From Dipetalonema caudispina (lineage: Eukaryota > Nematoda > Chromadorea > Rhabditida > Onchocercidae), in assembly GCA_013365325.1 (NCBI GenBank), contig JABVXV010000527.1, positions 1 through 30,179 on the forward strand: DNA of 30,179 nucleotides, read 5' to 3'. A program made the translations under genes and the position numbers. Shown here one piece after another: positions 1-10,958 of the stretch. The stretch's first letter is position 1. Each line of letters opens with the position of its first letter. The notes below the pieces were generated by a model, which ran no database searches, had not been told where the DNA came from, and worked only from the letters and a program-made list of their open reading frames with translations.

Positions 1-58
1 GAAGAATAGTGGTTAGATGTCAAACGTAAACGAATATTATCAACAGGTAGAAATCCTT

Positions 59-397
59 TCAAAATCGAAATAATTCACCAACAGTCATTGCATTCTGAAA
101 TTCAAGTTTACTTATCGAAAAGTATTATAAGATTAAAAACTTTTTTCGACAAACCTTCCAAAAATCTAACAATGTAACGTTGAAAAACTGTTTAAACTGT
201 TCCCATTCTTGTTCATGTATGGAATACATTTTACACAAAGTCATTTTGTTAATGGTAGAAGCGCATTTGTCGTAACATTTTGAGCTGAAATTTCTGATAG
301 GAAGACAGAGCATATTAATTCTCAAATATAGAGGCAATAATTTACTAAAAACTTTACCTTTTCTGGTCAAATTTTTAGAAATAATTTGAATATTCAT
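59..397 (-). CDS. Probable small two-exon gene, unknown function, mitochondrial-like N terminus
   Basis: I do not recognise this protein. Exon 1 runs from the ATG at 397-395 to 155, exon 2 from 94 to the TGA at 61-59, with a 60-base GT-AG intron (154-95) in phase 0. The product is 92 residues. The N-terminal ~40 residues are basic and hydrophobic with almost no acidic residues and end in RNFSSK, which resembles a mitochondrial presequence and its cleavage site. The rest is more polar (HEQEWEQFKQFFN) and ends LFRF. A TTCTTTAG acceptor lies four bases upstream of the ATG, fitting spliced-leader addition. The minimal intron, matched phase and acceptor favour a real gene. The lack of a recognisable family and the short length argue for caution. 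It could also be the 5' part of a longer gene extending past the window edge with a different exon 2. Confidence 0.45.
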
Positions 398-760
398 AGT
401 ACTAAAGAATTTTCTAATTTACTGAAAATCCAAAAACATTCGGTGGGAGGAGTTGACGGAAACACACGCCTAATGTCACATCGACACTTAAAATTCTAAA
501 TTCTCCGTTCTATTTATGGCTGTCTACAGTAATGCCTTTAAGGCCTATCTCCTATAAAGTAAAAATGTGATAGATGTGCTTCAACAGGAGATATTTCACA
601 TCTCAATACACATGTTTAAGTAATAAAATTCTAACTTTAGACAGTAGATGAACAAACATTAATAATAATAACTAAACTTAAGTACAAATGAATTAACAAA
701 TATTGAATAATCTCATTCTAATTAATTCGCAATGATATCATTGGATTGTTGTTTATGAAA
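398..760. other. Intergenic, no gene seen
   Basis: AT-rich sequence between the small minus-strand gene and the fold-back element. No ORF with exon-like borders is visible on either strand. It should hold the promoter of the minus-strand gene, but I see no specific motif. Confidence 0.5.
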
Positions 761-1830
761 TTAATATAAACAAAACTACGTCGCCCTTCTTATGCAAGCT
801 GAAGGGCTGTTGGATCAGATCGTCTTTTCAACATGTACTCCTTCAGAATCCGACTCGTCCCTACATCATTTCCTAAGCAATAATATTTCTTTAAATGTAT
901 TATCTTATACCAAAGATGTAAACTCAAACATTGGATGGATTTGATTATTCGATTGATCAACTCAACTTTGTTCTATTCTTTAGTTATTATTTGTTATTAA
1001 TTTGATTAGCGAAATCAAGCTGTAAAGCGCGAAGGGAAAAAATTCTCTTCAATTCAAATGTTGAAATATCATTCTGAAGACTTTCTGCAGTTAGCCAACA
1101 GAACAATGGTCAGTATTTTTTTGCTTTAATCAGGACGTAAGTGCTCATAAGGATTTTCATGAAGTTTGTGAAATATGGGCAGAATTTGTCGTTGAGCGGT
1201 ATCAAGTTTCAGATGGTTAAATTAGTTTTTTATTTTCATTCTGAAGAAAAATGTATTAGCAATCTGAAAAGATTTTAAAAATCACACAGCGAAGGATGCT
1301 TTTTTTCCTCAATTTTTTTTTTTTAAGAAGTACAGTATTGTTAATTTCGGAAGGGTAGAAGAGATTTTACTTACAAATTTTATGCAATAAAACAATAATT
1401 TTTTAACCAATGAAATGTCTTAATTCTGTGAGCCGTTGGAATGGCTTAAAAAATTTTATAGTTGTTATTTAGATCAAGCAAAATTGTAACAATAGTTTTT
1501 ATCGTACATCAAGTGGAAATTACGTTTTACTTTTTATTAAATAACTTTTCTTCGCGTTTTACAGTTGATTGAATCAACAGCAAATGATAACCAAAGAAGA
1601 AAACAACGTTGATCAATCGACGAATCAAATCCATCTAATGTAAGATTTTACATCTTGCGTATAAAACTACACTACAGATAATACATTGAATACTTGCAGA
1701 AATGATGACAAAGAGGCATTATACTGAAAATGGATGGTACATGTTGAAGATATCGTCTGATCTGTCAGTCCTTCAGTAATATACATTAGAAGGACAACAT
1801 AGTTTTACACATATTATTGTCCTCTTTAAT
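761..1830. mobile_element. Decayed fold-back element with long imperfect inverted arms
   Basis: The left arm (about 761-1040) and right arm (about 1547-1830) are imperfect reverse complements over roughly 270 bases. The best-matching blocks are the GTTGATCAATCGA / AATCAAATCCATC stretch (right 1610-1637 against left 935-965), TACATGTTGAA with CG(A)TCTGATC near 1738-1763 against 815-840, AGAAGGRCRAC-TAGTTT at the outer ends, and CTTCGCG(C/T)TTTACAG at the inner ends. The roughly 500-base centre has no ORF, so this is a non-autonomous, long-TIR (MITE or fold-back type) remnant. I could not identify a target-site duplication or assign a superfamily, and the boundaries are approximate. Confidence 0.6.
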
Positions 1831-2468
1831 GTCGTAATGATTGTTTTCGACAAAATTAAACCAATAATATTCATCTCATATAATGTAAGAGGATTTCTTA
1901 TTATAGAAATAATTTTTGCTGACATCTGTTTTTGATATTTTGTTCACATTTTAAGGATATTAACAACTATGGAGCAGAAGGTACCATGGAATGACAGTAT
2001 CACATATACTTGGCAGTTAATATTATGATTTTTTTTTTTGAATTGTGGATTGCTGATAAGGTTAAAATATTTTCATCTCCACTGGAATCAGAAAAGACGG
2101 AATAGTTTGAAATGCCATAGGATTAACATTACATTGAAGAAACGAAAATTTTTGAGTGCTAATTATAAGGACAGGTTAATGATATCAAATTATTAGTTAA
2201 ACAACAAAAGAATGATCAGCAATAAATACTTATTAATTTTTGTAAAATATGATAAGTAATGAATCTATATATGAGTATAGCAATCTCTCACCTTCTCTGG
2301 CATAATTTTTATCGACAAATAGCGAATGTTGAGAAATTTTGCAAACAAAAAAGAAGAAAAATAGAAATGGTTATAATAGCTTAACAAATTTGCATAACTA
2401 ACTAAAATTAGGGCCAAACGAAACATCCTGCAGGATACAGAAGTATTAAATACATGCTTTCAAAGAAA
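1831..2468. other. Intergenic, no gene seen
   Basis: AT-rich DNA with many stops in all frames. I see no exon with plausible splice borders and no RNA gene. Confidence 0.45.
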
Positions 2469-3230
2469 GGTTCAGATTTAAAGCTCAGATTTAGATTCAT
2501 AGTAAAGATTCAGATTCGTAGTCAGGATTCAGATTCATAGCCAGGGTTCAGATTTGTAGTCGGGATTCAGATTTATAGTCAAAATTCAAAAGATTCAAGT
2601 TCACAGTCAAGATTCCGGTTCACAGTCAAGATTCAGTTGCACAGTCGAGGTTCAGATTTGCAGTCAAAATTCAGATTCGTAGTCAGGATTCAGATACACA
2701 GTCAGGGATCATATTCATAATCAAGATTCAGATTCCTAGTTGAGATTCAGACTCACAATCAAAATTCAGATTTATCGTCAAGATTCAGATTCATAGTCGA
2801 GATTCAGATTCGTAGTCGAGATTCATATTCATAATTGAGATTTGGATTCATAGTTATGATTCAGATTCGTGGTCGAGATTCATATTCATAATTAAGATTT
2901 GGATTGATAGTAGAGATTCAGATTCGCAATCCAGATTCACACCTCTAGTCAAGGTTCAGATTAGTAGCCAAAATTCAGATTCATAGTCAAAGCTCAGATT
3001 CATAGTCAAAATTCAGATTCGTAGCCAAAATTCAGATTCATAGTCAAAGCTCAGAGTCAAAATTCAGATTCGTAGCCAAAATTCAGATTCATAGTCAAAG
3101 CTCAGATTCATAGTCAAAATTCAGATTCGTAGTCAAAATTCAGATTCGTAGCCAAGATTCAGATTCGTAGCCAAAATTCAGATTCGTACTCAAGATTCAG
3201 ATTCGTAGTCAAAACTCAGCTTCATAACTA
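2469..3230. repeat. Minisatellite, ~19-bp unit, about 40 degenerate copies
   Basis: Tandem copies of a unit close to ATTCAGATTCRTAGTCRAR fill this stretch. Spacing between successive ATTCAG starts is mostly 19 bases, so the unit does not keep a reading frame, and stops interrupt every frame on both strands. Copies vary mainly at the R positions and in GTC/GCC/GTT. A higher-order pattern is visible around 2950-3130, where a block of two to three units (GTAGCCAAA, CATAGTCAAAGCTCAG) repeats. This is non-coding satellite-type DNA. Confidence 0.88.
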
Positions 3231-4382
3231 AAACAAAACAAAAAAGCACAAGAATCACATGCAGTGATGGATTTAACATTTTCAAAAATTAACAAATTTC
3301 AAATTTCCCACTTCTTCATAACAATATGCTAATATATAGCAGCGCTTTAGTGTGATAAGTGTTGTTTATGATTTGTTGTTCGTGTATTTTGTTGTTTACT
3401 GAGCTAATAAATTTAGTGGGGATGTTTTATTCTTCGAATTTTAACAGTTAAAATATAAATTTATCAAGTCTAGTAAAATTAGCTTCCTTCTTGTTTCTCT
3501 TCCTTTTCTCCCTTGCGTTTAGTTGTTCAAATATAATGAAATTTGTAGTTGATACAATTTATACATATACATATATGTATGATATGAAGTAGATAATCCA
3601 GGTATGATGGATTAATTATTTTGTTTAGCACTGTTTTGTTATGTATTTACTTGTTAAGTAATAGTTCACGTACGTAATATATGTTAAGTACGTAATGCTA
3701 AGACGTAACAAAGATGAAAATTTTGCACTCCTTATCCATTTGTTCATTTTTTCATAACGCAAGTTTGATATAATCTTTGTTGTATGATTATTTTATTAAA
3801 TTTAATTATTTTATTTTGCGTTTTTTTCTTTATTTTCTCTCTTATAACGGAAAATTTCATTCAACATTTCTAACTTTCTTATTGTCACTTGTAATATCTA
3901 TCATTTAGCTGATGGATACATATATATTTCTGTTACTCCATTATTTTCATTTATACGATGTGGAACGGATAGAAAAATTTGTCGTCTAAGTTTCATTTCC
4001 TTTTTACAATGATAGTGTAGCCGCGTTCTTTGTTGGGAGATGAGAGAATTGATCTGAGTTGATTTCGTATAAATCACGCTTAAATAGTTCAAAAGAGGAA
4101 AATATATCTCACCTTATTGTATAATTTTGAATTTTCCATTCGTAGAAAGTATATTATTTCAAGGCTAAAGGAAATTAAAGTATGTATTATTTTTTAGTGT
4201 ATGTTACTAATAATCAAGGATTATTATTTTCTCTTCCATTAATTAGTTTTGTTCCAGTTACCGTACGATAGATTATAAGCTAGAAAAAGTTTTGTGGCAT
4301 TAGGTACATATATTATTATTCATGCACTTTTTCATGTTTACCAATTTTTCCAAATAGTTTAATAGATTAATTGAAATTTCAG
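3231..4382. other. Intergenic, likely upstream region of the 4.4-10.9 kb cluster
   Basis: No supported gene. A palindromic ATACATATACATATATGTAT run sits near 3560-3580. The region ends in a polypyrimidine-type acceptor (TTGAAATTTCAG, ending at 4382), which would receive the spliced leader for the first gene of the cluster. A short minus-strand ORF at 4092-3901 is discussed among the rejected items. Confidence 0.4.
4371..4382 (+). promoter_or_regulatory. Probable trans-splice acceptor of the first cluster gene
   Basis: TTGAAATTTCAG precedes the ATG at 4429 by 46 bases. The frame of that ATG is closed by TAG at 4402, so no upstream coding exon can join here in that frame. The acceptor is therefore best read as the spliced-leader site that creates a 46-base 5' UTR. 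Confidence 0.5.
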
Positions 4383-4428
4383 AAAATTCCTTCTGGCGAA
4401 TTAGCCGGTATACGCCACTGCACTTTTG

Positions 4429-4701
4429 ATGTCCGATCCCCATGATTTGACAAAAACGTGGGGTGACATAGATTCCGCAGTTCGTCGAATAGCAGCACGT
4501 TGTGAAGTTTACAAGGATCCTACCGATCGCGTGTTTTCCGAAGCAACGGAAGCAGGAAAGCTAGTAGAAATTAAAGAATCATTTGAGGAAGAAGCGTTAC
4601 AATTTCGTTTAGCTGCTATTCGACAACGTTTGAAACAAGAAAAACGTGATAGCTGGCTTCGACCAAGTGCTTACTATTATATGGGTTTAGTGAAACATTG
4701 A
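4429..4701 (+). CDS. Conserved-looking 90-residue charged helical protein, function unknown
   Basis: A single-exon ORF starting MSDPHDLTK and ending YYYMGLVKH. I do not recognise the family. The composition is that of a real protein: about 90 residues, rich in Glu, Arg, Lys and Ala, with helical heptad-like stretches in the middle (EIKESFEEEALQFRLAAI, then RQRLKQEKRDSW) and an aromatic C terminus. It has no signal peptide or membrane segment. ATG 4429 is chosen because TAG at 4402 closes the frame upstream and a splice acceptor ends at 4382. Only 56 bases separate its stop from the ALG13 start, so the two are probably co-transcribed. A small mitochondrial or ribosomal accessory subunit is possible from size and composition, but this is a guess. 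Confidence 0.72.
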   Translation: MSDPHDLTKTWGDIDSAVRRIAARCEVYKDPTDRVFSEATEAGKLVEIKESFEEEALQFRLAAIRQRLKQEKRDSWLRPSAYYYMGLVKH

Positions 4702-4757
4702 ATTCCTATTAACTGAAACTATCGAGTTACGCGTTCTGAATTTTTGGCTGGAAAGAA

Positions 4758-5255
4758 ATGCGTTGCTTTGTTACGGTTGGAAGTACAGAATTCGATGCAT
4801 TAATACGTGCTGTAGTTGAACGGAAATGTTTGGAATCATTGAACATAATTGGTATTACCGATTTACTTATACAAATGGGCAGAGGTAAAGTAGAGCTTGA
4901 GAAAGGTAGTCGTTATGGTGTAAATATCAATTACTATCGTTATAAAGATGACATTTTACAAGATATTACCGGAGCAGATTTGATAATTGGACATGCTGGT
5001 GCTGGAACATGTCTTGAGGTTCTTCGATGTAAAAAACCATTTGTGGTAGTTGTCAACGAAGAGTTAATGGATAATCATCAATGGGAACTTGCCGAACGCT
5101 TACATGAATTGGGTCATATTTTCTGCACTACACCAAGCGATTTAGCAGAAATTATCAGATCTCCTGAGATTTTCAAACGTAAACCATTTGCAGGACCTGA
5201 TTATTCAACTCTAGCAAATATTATTCTTCAACATATGGAAATTGATGATACATAA
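4758..5255 (+). CDS. alg-13: ALG13-type UDP-N-acetylglucosamine transferase subunit
   Basis: A single exon of 165 residues, the length of a minimal ALG13. It starts MRCFVTVGST (the FVTVGTT-like opening of the family), then has ILQIGRG-like LLIQMGRG at 37-43, YRYKDDI at 60-66, the nucleotide-sugar loop GHAGAGTCLE at 78-87, and VVVNEELMDNHQWELAE at 97-113, all in Glyco_tran_28_C order. In the family, ALG13 is the catalytic partner that the membrane protein ALG14 anchors to the cytosolic face of the ER. Together they add the second GlcNAc to dolichol-PP-GlcNAc in N-glycan assembly. There is no deubiquitinase or Tudor extension as in the long vertebrate isoform. An acceptor-like GGCTGGAAAG ends at 4755, two bases before the ATG, consistent with trans-splicing as a downstream operon gene. 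Confidence 0.93.
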   Translation: MRCFVTVGSTEFDALIRAVVERKCLESLNIIGITDLLIQMGRGKVELEKGSRYGVNINYYRYKDDILQDITGADLIIGHAGAGTCLEVLRCKKPFVVVVNEELMDNHQWELAERLHELGHIFCTTPSDLAEIIRSPEIFKRKPFAGPDYSTLANIILQHMEIDDT

Positions 5256-5559
5256 TTATCATTTTCCCTTTCTTTTCAGATTCTTTAATTTCGATAAATC
5301 ACGAAGTACAACTGGTATAGCTTAACATAAAAATGACTGAGTTTTTCTATCTGTAAATGTTTTTCATGTTTAATTTCGTTTTAGTCTACTAGTCGCCTTG
5401 CACATGCTTAATCCTACAATTGCATTAGGATAATATCAATTATCATAGAAGAATGTTTCAGGACTGCTGATTTTGTGCTTTGTTAACATTGATTACTTTT
5501 TGTTTCGGTATTCATTCTTCTTCCGCATTATTATCATAATTTCTTCAAAAAACATCAAG

Positions 5560-5760
5560 ATGAATGATACAAGTAGTAAACTGTCTTCAATAATATCTTT
5601 TTACCGTGATATGTGTAATGTTATGAAAGAATGTCTTGTATCCAATACTATTGCTAATTTCAATGCTTTGTACTGTTATTGGTCATTTAAAATGTCATCT
5701 GAAATTTCGCTTCAGTTCGGAAATCGTCATCGTTTTAAGTGCTCGTATGAATGGATTTAG
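5560..5760 (+). CDS. Possible 66-residue protein between alg-13 and sas-6
   Basis: Unrecognised ORF starting MNDTSSKLSSIISFYRD and ending SYEWI. It has five Cys, no signal peptide and no known motif. For it: a TGTTTCAG acceptor ends at 5461, the ATG at 5560 is the first ATG after it, and the stop lies 56 bases before the SAS-6 ATG, the same spacing as between the first gene and alg-13. Against it: the 99-base leader is long, codon use is unremarkable, and the stretch could simply be the 3' UTR of alg-13. The open frame extends upstream of the ATG, but that part is low-complexity Phe/Ile. Confidence 0.3.
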   Translation: MNDTSSKLSSIISFYRDMCNVMKECLVSNTIANFNALYCYWSFKMSSEISLQFGNRHRFKCSYEWI

Positions 5761-5816
5761 TTATTGTTTCTCATAAAATTTTAGAATTTATGAAATAAAA
5801 TTATAGAAAAATTGGA

Positions 5817-8800
5817 ATGGTTCAAACATTATTCCATGAAAATATCGCTGTTTACTGCACTGACACAAATGGCCAAACAACTAGTAAAAGGTTTAATATC
5901 TATTTCATTTCTTCTTTTAATATTGGAATATATTGCTATATAATATTAGCGATGATAATAGTTTAGTTTGGTCTAAATGTTAAAATGTATTTTCACTTTA
6001 TCATATACCACAATATCTGTAGGTATCACAGTTACTGGAATTTATATACATATTTGTTCGAAGCAAGAAGTTAGAAAGGAAGGAATTCTATTCAAAAGAT
6101 AACATCAATAAAGGCTGAGAAAATGTATATGTATATATCTTATAAGTTTTTACTTGGTATAGTGCCACACCGTTGTGTTATGTTGGCTTAAAATTACGGT
6201 TGGATTTGATCAGAATGACGGCTAATACAGTTTACAGAGGAAGATTCATCAAAAATTTTGTCAAATATTGGAGTGTTTGCTTAAATTTCTTATAGGACTG
6301 ATTATTTCAGCAAAAATATGTGTAACATCTTTTCTGTGATGGTTAAAATTTTATCTATTCTCTTTGTGCTTGAAAGCTAACCACTTGAGTAGCTGTATTT
6401 TTCTCATGTTCCACCCAATTTTTTCTTTTTCTTTCAGTCACATAATTTTGAATTTGAAAATAGACGAAAGACGGAATCGAGCTGAAAAGGTTGGAATTTT
6501 TTAAATTTTTGTTATTGATTATTTTGGACTAGAGCTCTTGAAACCAAATGCATATTCTTGTATTCTTGCTGATTATATAGTTTTGTGAATAATGCGAAAT
6601 CGTTTAATAAATTAGATTCATTTATGCATGTCGTAATTAGAGTTAAACTTTTATTTACCCGAGTTTGGATATATCTTTTTTCAAGTTATTTGAGGTTGAA
6701 GAAAAAGGATCGAGATCGATCAATGTTTGTGGAAGGTTTACTTCTTTTTTCAGGAATTTATGTTTTGCGTATCACGCGATGATGACCCTTTGTTCATATA
6801 TACACTGCCACTTCGGCGATCCGATTATGAATTGCTGAAACGAGAGCAAGAATTAGATGTTGAATTTGATGCGTTTCCAAAGAAAATAGTCGATTTTGTT
6901 ACTTGCTTGGATAGTAGCTGTGGATCTCATCTTCGGGGAGGCCTTTACGACGATAATACTTTATTCAGGTATACTTCATTGTAGTTCCTCTAAGTTGCTC
7001 ACAATGAAAAGACATCATTGCTAAAAATGCTCTCATAGCGATGTGATTGATGGGATGATGATTAAATTTGTCATTTTTTTTTTTGTTGCAGATTTGATTT
7101 AGTCGGAAAAATGGGCTTCAAATGGGTTACAGTTCTTTCTTTACCTCTTCGAAGAGTAACTGATAAAGCTTTAGTAACACATCTTGTTGAAAGAATTATG
7201 AAATATAAGGTGAGCATTGATTTGTTTTGTAATTGAATAGAATTTCTTTTGGTTTTTCACGATATTCTAAAATATTTATGCTTCACCTCATGTCACATTA
7301 TTACCTTGCTCAATTTTCAGGAGTATTTAAAAGAACTGGATACTTTACGTGATTCGTTATCATCAGAACAAGCGGTAAGTTAGCATTTCCACCGTTAAAA
7401 TATTTGCTTGGATCATGAAACCTTTCTTACTAAGTTTTGAAAATCCCTTGTTTGTTTTTTAAATCTTAAGCCTAAAATAGAATCTAAGAGTTGTGCGATA
7501 TATATTAGCGTTGTATCTTTTTATCAGCTTGGTCTCTCCATTACTGTAGTTTTTGAATTAGTTGTATCTGGAGTAATTCTACTAGAAAAAAAAGAATTGC
7601 CTTTAGTGGAATTTGATATCGGCCAATGCTGTATTATTCTCAGAGCTTCGAACTTTGTCTAAGTGATATTAAATTATGGCCGTATTTGCTAATATAATCA
7701 AATACTGGATAATAATCTTATTTATTTTAGGAAAATAAAAGTTTACGCAATTCACTGACTACAAAAGAAAAGATGCATTCAGAATGCTTACAGAAATGGG
7801 AAGAAGAACGTAATGAAGTAATGATTTCACTTTTTTTTACGATAAAAAAATGTTTGTTTTTTAGTATGCTTTACCCAGAGCTAATTTTGCAGTTACTTAT
7901 TAGAGAAAGAGAGAAGAGCGAAAAGGACTGATTGTAAATACATTCGTAGTCATGCATCGAAGTTGGATTTTATCATATTTTTCTAGGATGTTGGTGCACT
8001 TTGTTTTCTGGTTTCTATCCATTAATCATATCTATCTTCGTTCTTTAGATTATTGAAAGCAAACATAAACTTGAAATATTGAACGAGGAACTTCATGCGG
8101 ATAGGCAGGTATCAATATTTCATTTCCAGCTCCTCCTGTACTATTTTCATTATTAAGATTTCTTTCACTACAGTTATTTTTTCTTTCTGCAGCGAATTCC
8201 TCACTTCAGCTAATGTCACAATTCAACTGGTATAAATTGCATGCTTTTAGATGCTCACACAAGAAGTGAGCACTTTAAAGGAAGAAGTGGTTGATTTTCG
8301 TGATCGAATCGATGATCTGATTGAACAAGTTAATCAGTTAGAAGATAGAGTACATGTCCTAACGGAGGAACTCGACACTTCTGTATGTTTCCTTCATTTG
8401 CTCAACTGATTATATGGTTTGTAGAAGAACAATTGCTGTAAATATCGCTACGTTTTATTAAAACGTAATTTGTAGAATGTTTAGAAGTGAAAATAAAATG
8501 AGTTCCGAGAATACCACCTTTTTTCGGTTCTGTTTAGAAGGGACATGCTAATAGTTAGTTTTGAAAGACCTCAGGTTCAAGTTTGGAATAGATGGAAAAC
8601 ACATTTTCAGTATAGAATGAGGTTTATTTATAGATAAAACGGGAACAAAATAGATCGATTCAAAGAATTATCCGTTGTTGTTTGAAGCTAATATTTTTAA
8701 AATATTGTAGTGAATGGATCGACAAAATATATGTTGATTGATAATAGTATCATCCCCGTAATGATTTCCGTTTAGGAAAATCAGTTACGCGATTTGGAAA

Positions 8801-10958
8801 GAAGGAAAGAAGAGCTGCAACAGGAATTAAATGACAGAGATGAAGAAACGCACAGTCGTATAGTACAAATACGTGATCTGAAGGATACAATAGATGATGC
8901 TGACAGAGAGAATAAGGAATTACGCGAGAAATTACAGTTTGTTAGAGAAGAGACAGGCCATTGGAAAAGTGAGCATGATAAAGCTGTTGCTATTATTAGA
9001 AAACTGTATGGTGTAAGTTTTTATTTTGCATAATTTGTTTCTTTTCGCATAATTTGCTTCAAATGAATCATTTTTTACGATTATTGGAGTGTTGGTGCAC
9101 GCTTCTTTTTATCGTATGTTGTATAGTTCTATATGAAAATATTGAACTGCCGTTATTGAAATATTTCTTTTCAATGAAGAGGATAATAGTTGCTGTAGGA
9201 TGGGGTAAAGAAATATTTGAAGAAAATCATGACTAATATCTTCCACTTTTTATTTGCAAAATTTCTAGATGAGAATTCTTTATGAAAGACTACATGCGCT
9301 ACATTGATGAACGTGTTTGGATACTGTAGTAGAAATCTGAAATAACCTATTCATTTTAGTATATTAATTTTCTGAATGTAATTTTATTATTAGGGATAAA
9401 AATATTCAAAATATTTCTATTTCTTTTGTAGGAAAAAACTCGTCGTCTTACTTTTGGCGATGGTGTTACGATGAACGAAAAAGTGAATGATATGGAAAAG
9501 GATTTGGAAGAACGTAAAAGGACTATTGATGCTCTAACTGATTCAAATACACAGCTGAGAGCAAAAGTTTGATCATTTTTTGTTATTCTTATATGAGGAC
9601 AGATAGATTCTTCCATATCGGTGTGCAAGCGCTGCTGGTTATTTCAGCAATTTTCGTATGCCAGTCGTAAACATTATTAAATATTTGTTTGTGGAGATCA
9701 CTTTGTATGCATTCCATTTAGGTCCTGATATTTCACTGATATATTTCCTAAATCTTTTTATGCAGCTGGAAAATTTGTCAACGGAATGTGAGCAGGCGAA
9801 GAAAGATGCAGAAATGTGGAAAACTAAATGTGAGAAAAAAGAAATACGTGAGTCTTCACTTTGTTTGAGGATACATTAAAGCCTTTTTTATGGATACTTT
9901 ACATCCTGTAACTTGTTGAATTCTTGAATAGCAAGGCGTGCAAAGTGGATACAGAAATTTTTCAATAACATTAATTTATTTTGTCGATTCTGTCGTCGTT
10001 GTGGTGTAGTTTACACAGCAGAAAGAAAAGAAAACAGTGCCAATATTTTAAGTAATTTTCTTTTGCACTCCGAATAACTATTCATTCGTTGTTAATAAGT
10101 AATGCACACTCATTGCTTTCTGGATATTTTCAAAGAGAAATTTTTTATTTTGAGTGTTTTTTCTGAAGACATGCAAAATCACTTTGACAACTAGGACGTT
10201 CTTTTTCAGTAATCAATGATCTTATTCAATGCCGACGATCCCCCATCATTAGTCCACTACAGCAGCAATCAAACTTAACTTATGGAAATACCACACCGAC
10301 TGTTTATCCACGTGTCTTAGGAGTGGTATGCTGATTCAGATTATTGTGCGATTCAAATATCAATTTAAGGAATTCTAATGCTTAAAAGGAAAAAAAATAT
10401 TTGGTCTCAATGAGAGCCTTTTGAAAAGAAGAATGAATTTGTAAAAAATATAAGTTTTTCTTTGTTTAATATTGTTCATTGCTTTTTATGCTGCTTTTTG
10501 TATATTTCATGAATTCCAGACGAATTGGACTGCTCAAATAACTACACCATTGCGAAATACAGGAGCTATGATGAAAACTCCGGATCAGCAGAAAGAAAAG
10601 TACATTTTGAATTAATAAATTGGATGAAGATTACGAGCTACACTTTACCAGGACTTGTAGCAGTATTTTTTCGTTTGTATAACGTATCAGAGAAACAATC
10701 TTGGAATGGGGCTTCTAAAGCAGCTTGCTCAAATTTTGTTATATTTTGAGGATTTATGAGGAAGAAAAAGGTAATGGAATGAAGAAAGAATTGATAGTTT
10801 TGATATTTACATTACGTTCTTTTATTTCGATCAGTTTGGATTTTATGTGTGAAACTATTGTGGAATGAATTTTATATATTTTCAGTGGGCTAAACTCAGT
10901 GGCTATAACACCACCAACTGAAGCACAGACCTTAACAGGCGCAAGAGCTAAAACTTAG
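5817..10958 (+). CDS. sas-6: SAS-6 centriolar cartwheel protein, complete, 14 exons
   Basis: Exons: 5817-5890, 6438-6489, 6754-6968, 7092-7209, 7321-7374, 7731-7817, 8049-8108, 8251-8382, 8776-9012, 9432-9566, 9766-9847, 10210-10325, 10520-10599, 10886-10958. All introns are GT-AG and every phase matches, giving 504 residues. The head domain (1-153) has the family's opening (MVQTLFHENIAV), then DDDPLFIYTL at 51-60, VEFDAFPKKIVDF after residue 70, and MGFKWVTVLSL at 121-131. A heptad-rich coiled coil fills about 154-415. The tail (416-504) is polar and Pro/Thr/Gln-rich. In the family, head-to-head contacts join coiled-coil dimers into the ninefold ring that sets centriole symmetry. F123 aligns with the Phe of that contact. 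Donors of exons 1 and 10 (GTTTAA, GTTTGA) are weak. A spliced-leader acceptor (TTATAG) ends at 5806. Confidence 0.93.

Noticed and set aside
3901..4092. Minus-strand ORF of 63 codons, plus a second overlapping frame with protein-like content
   Set aside because: No acceptor near its start, no donor that joins the two frames at a normal intron length, and no recognised family. It could be part of a decayed gene but cannot be supported.
9356..9628. Minus-strand ORF opposite SAS-6 exon 10
   Set aside because: Shadow of a phase-matched coiled-coil exon on the plus strand.
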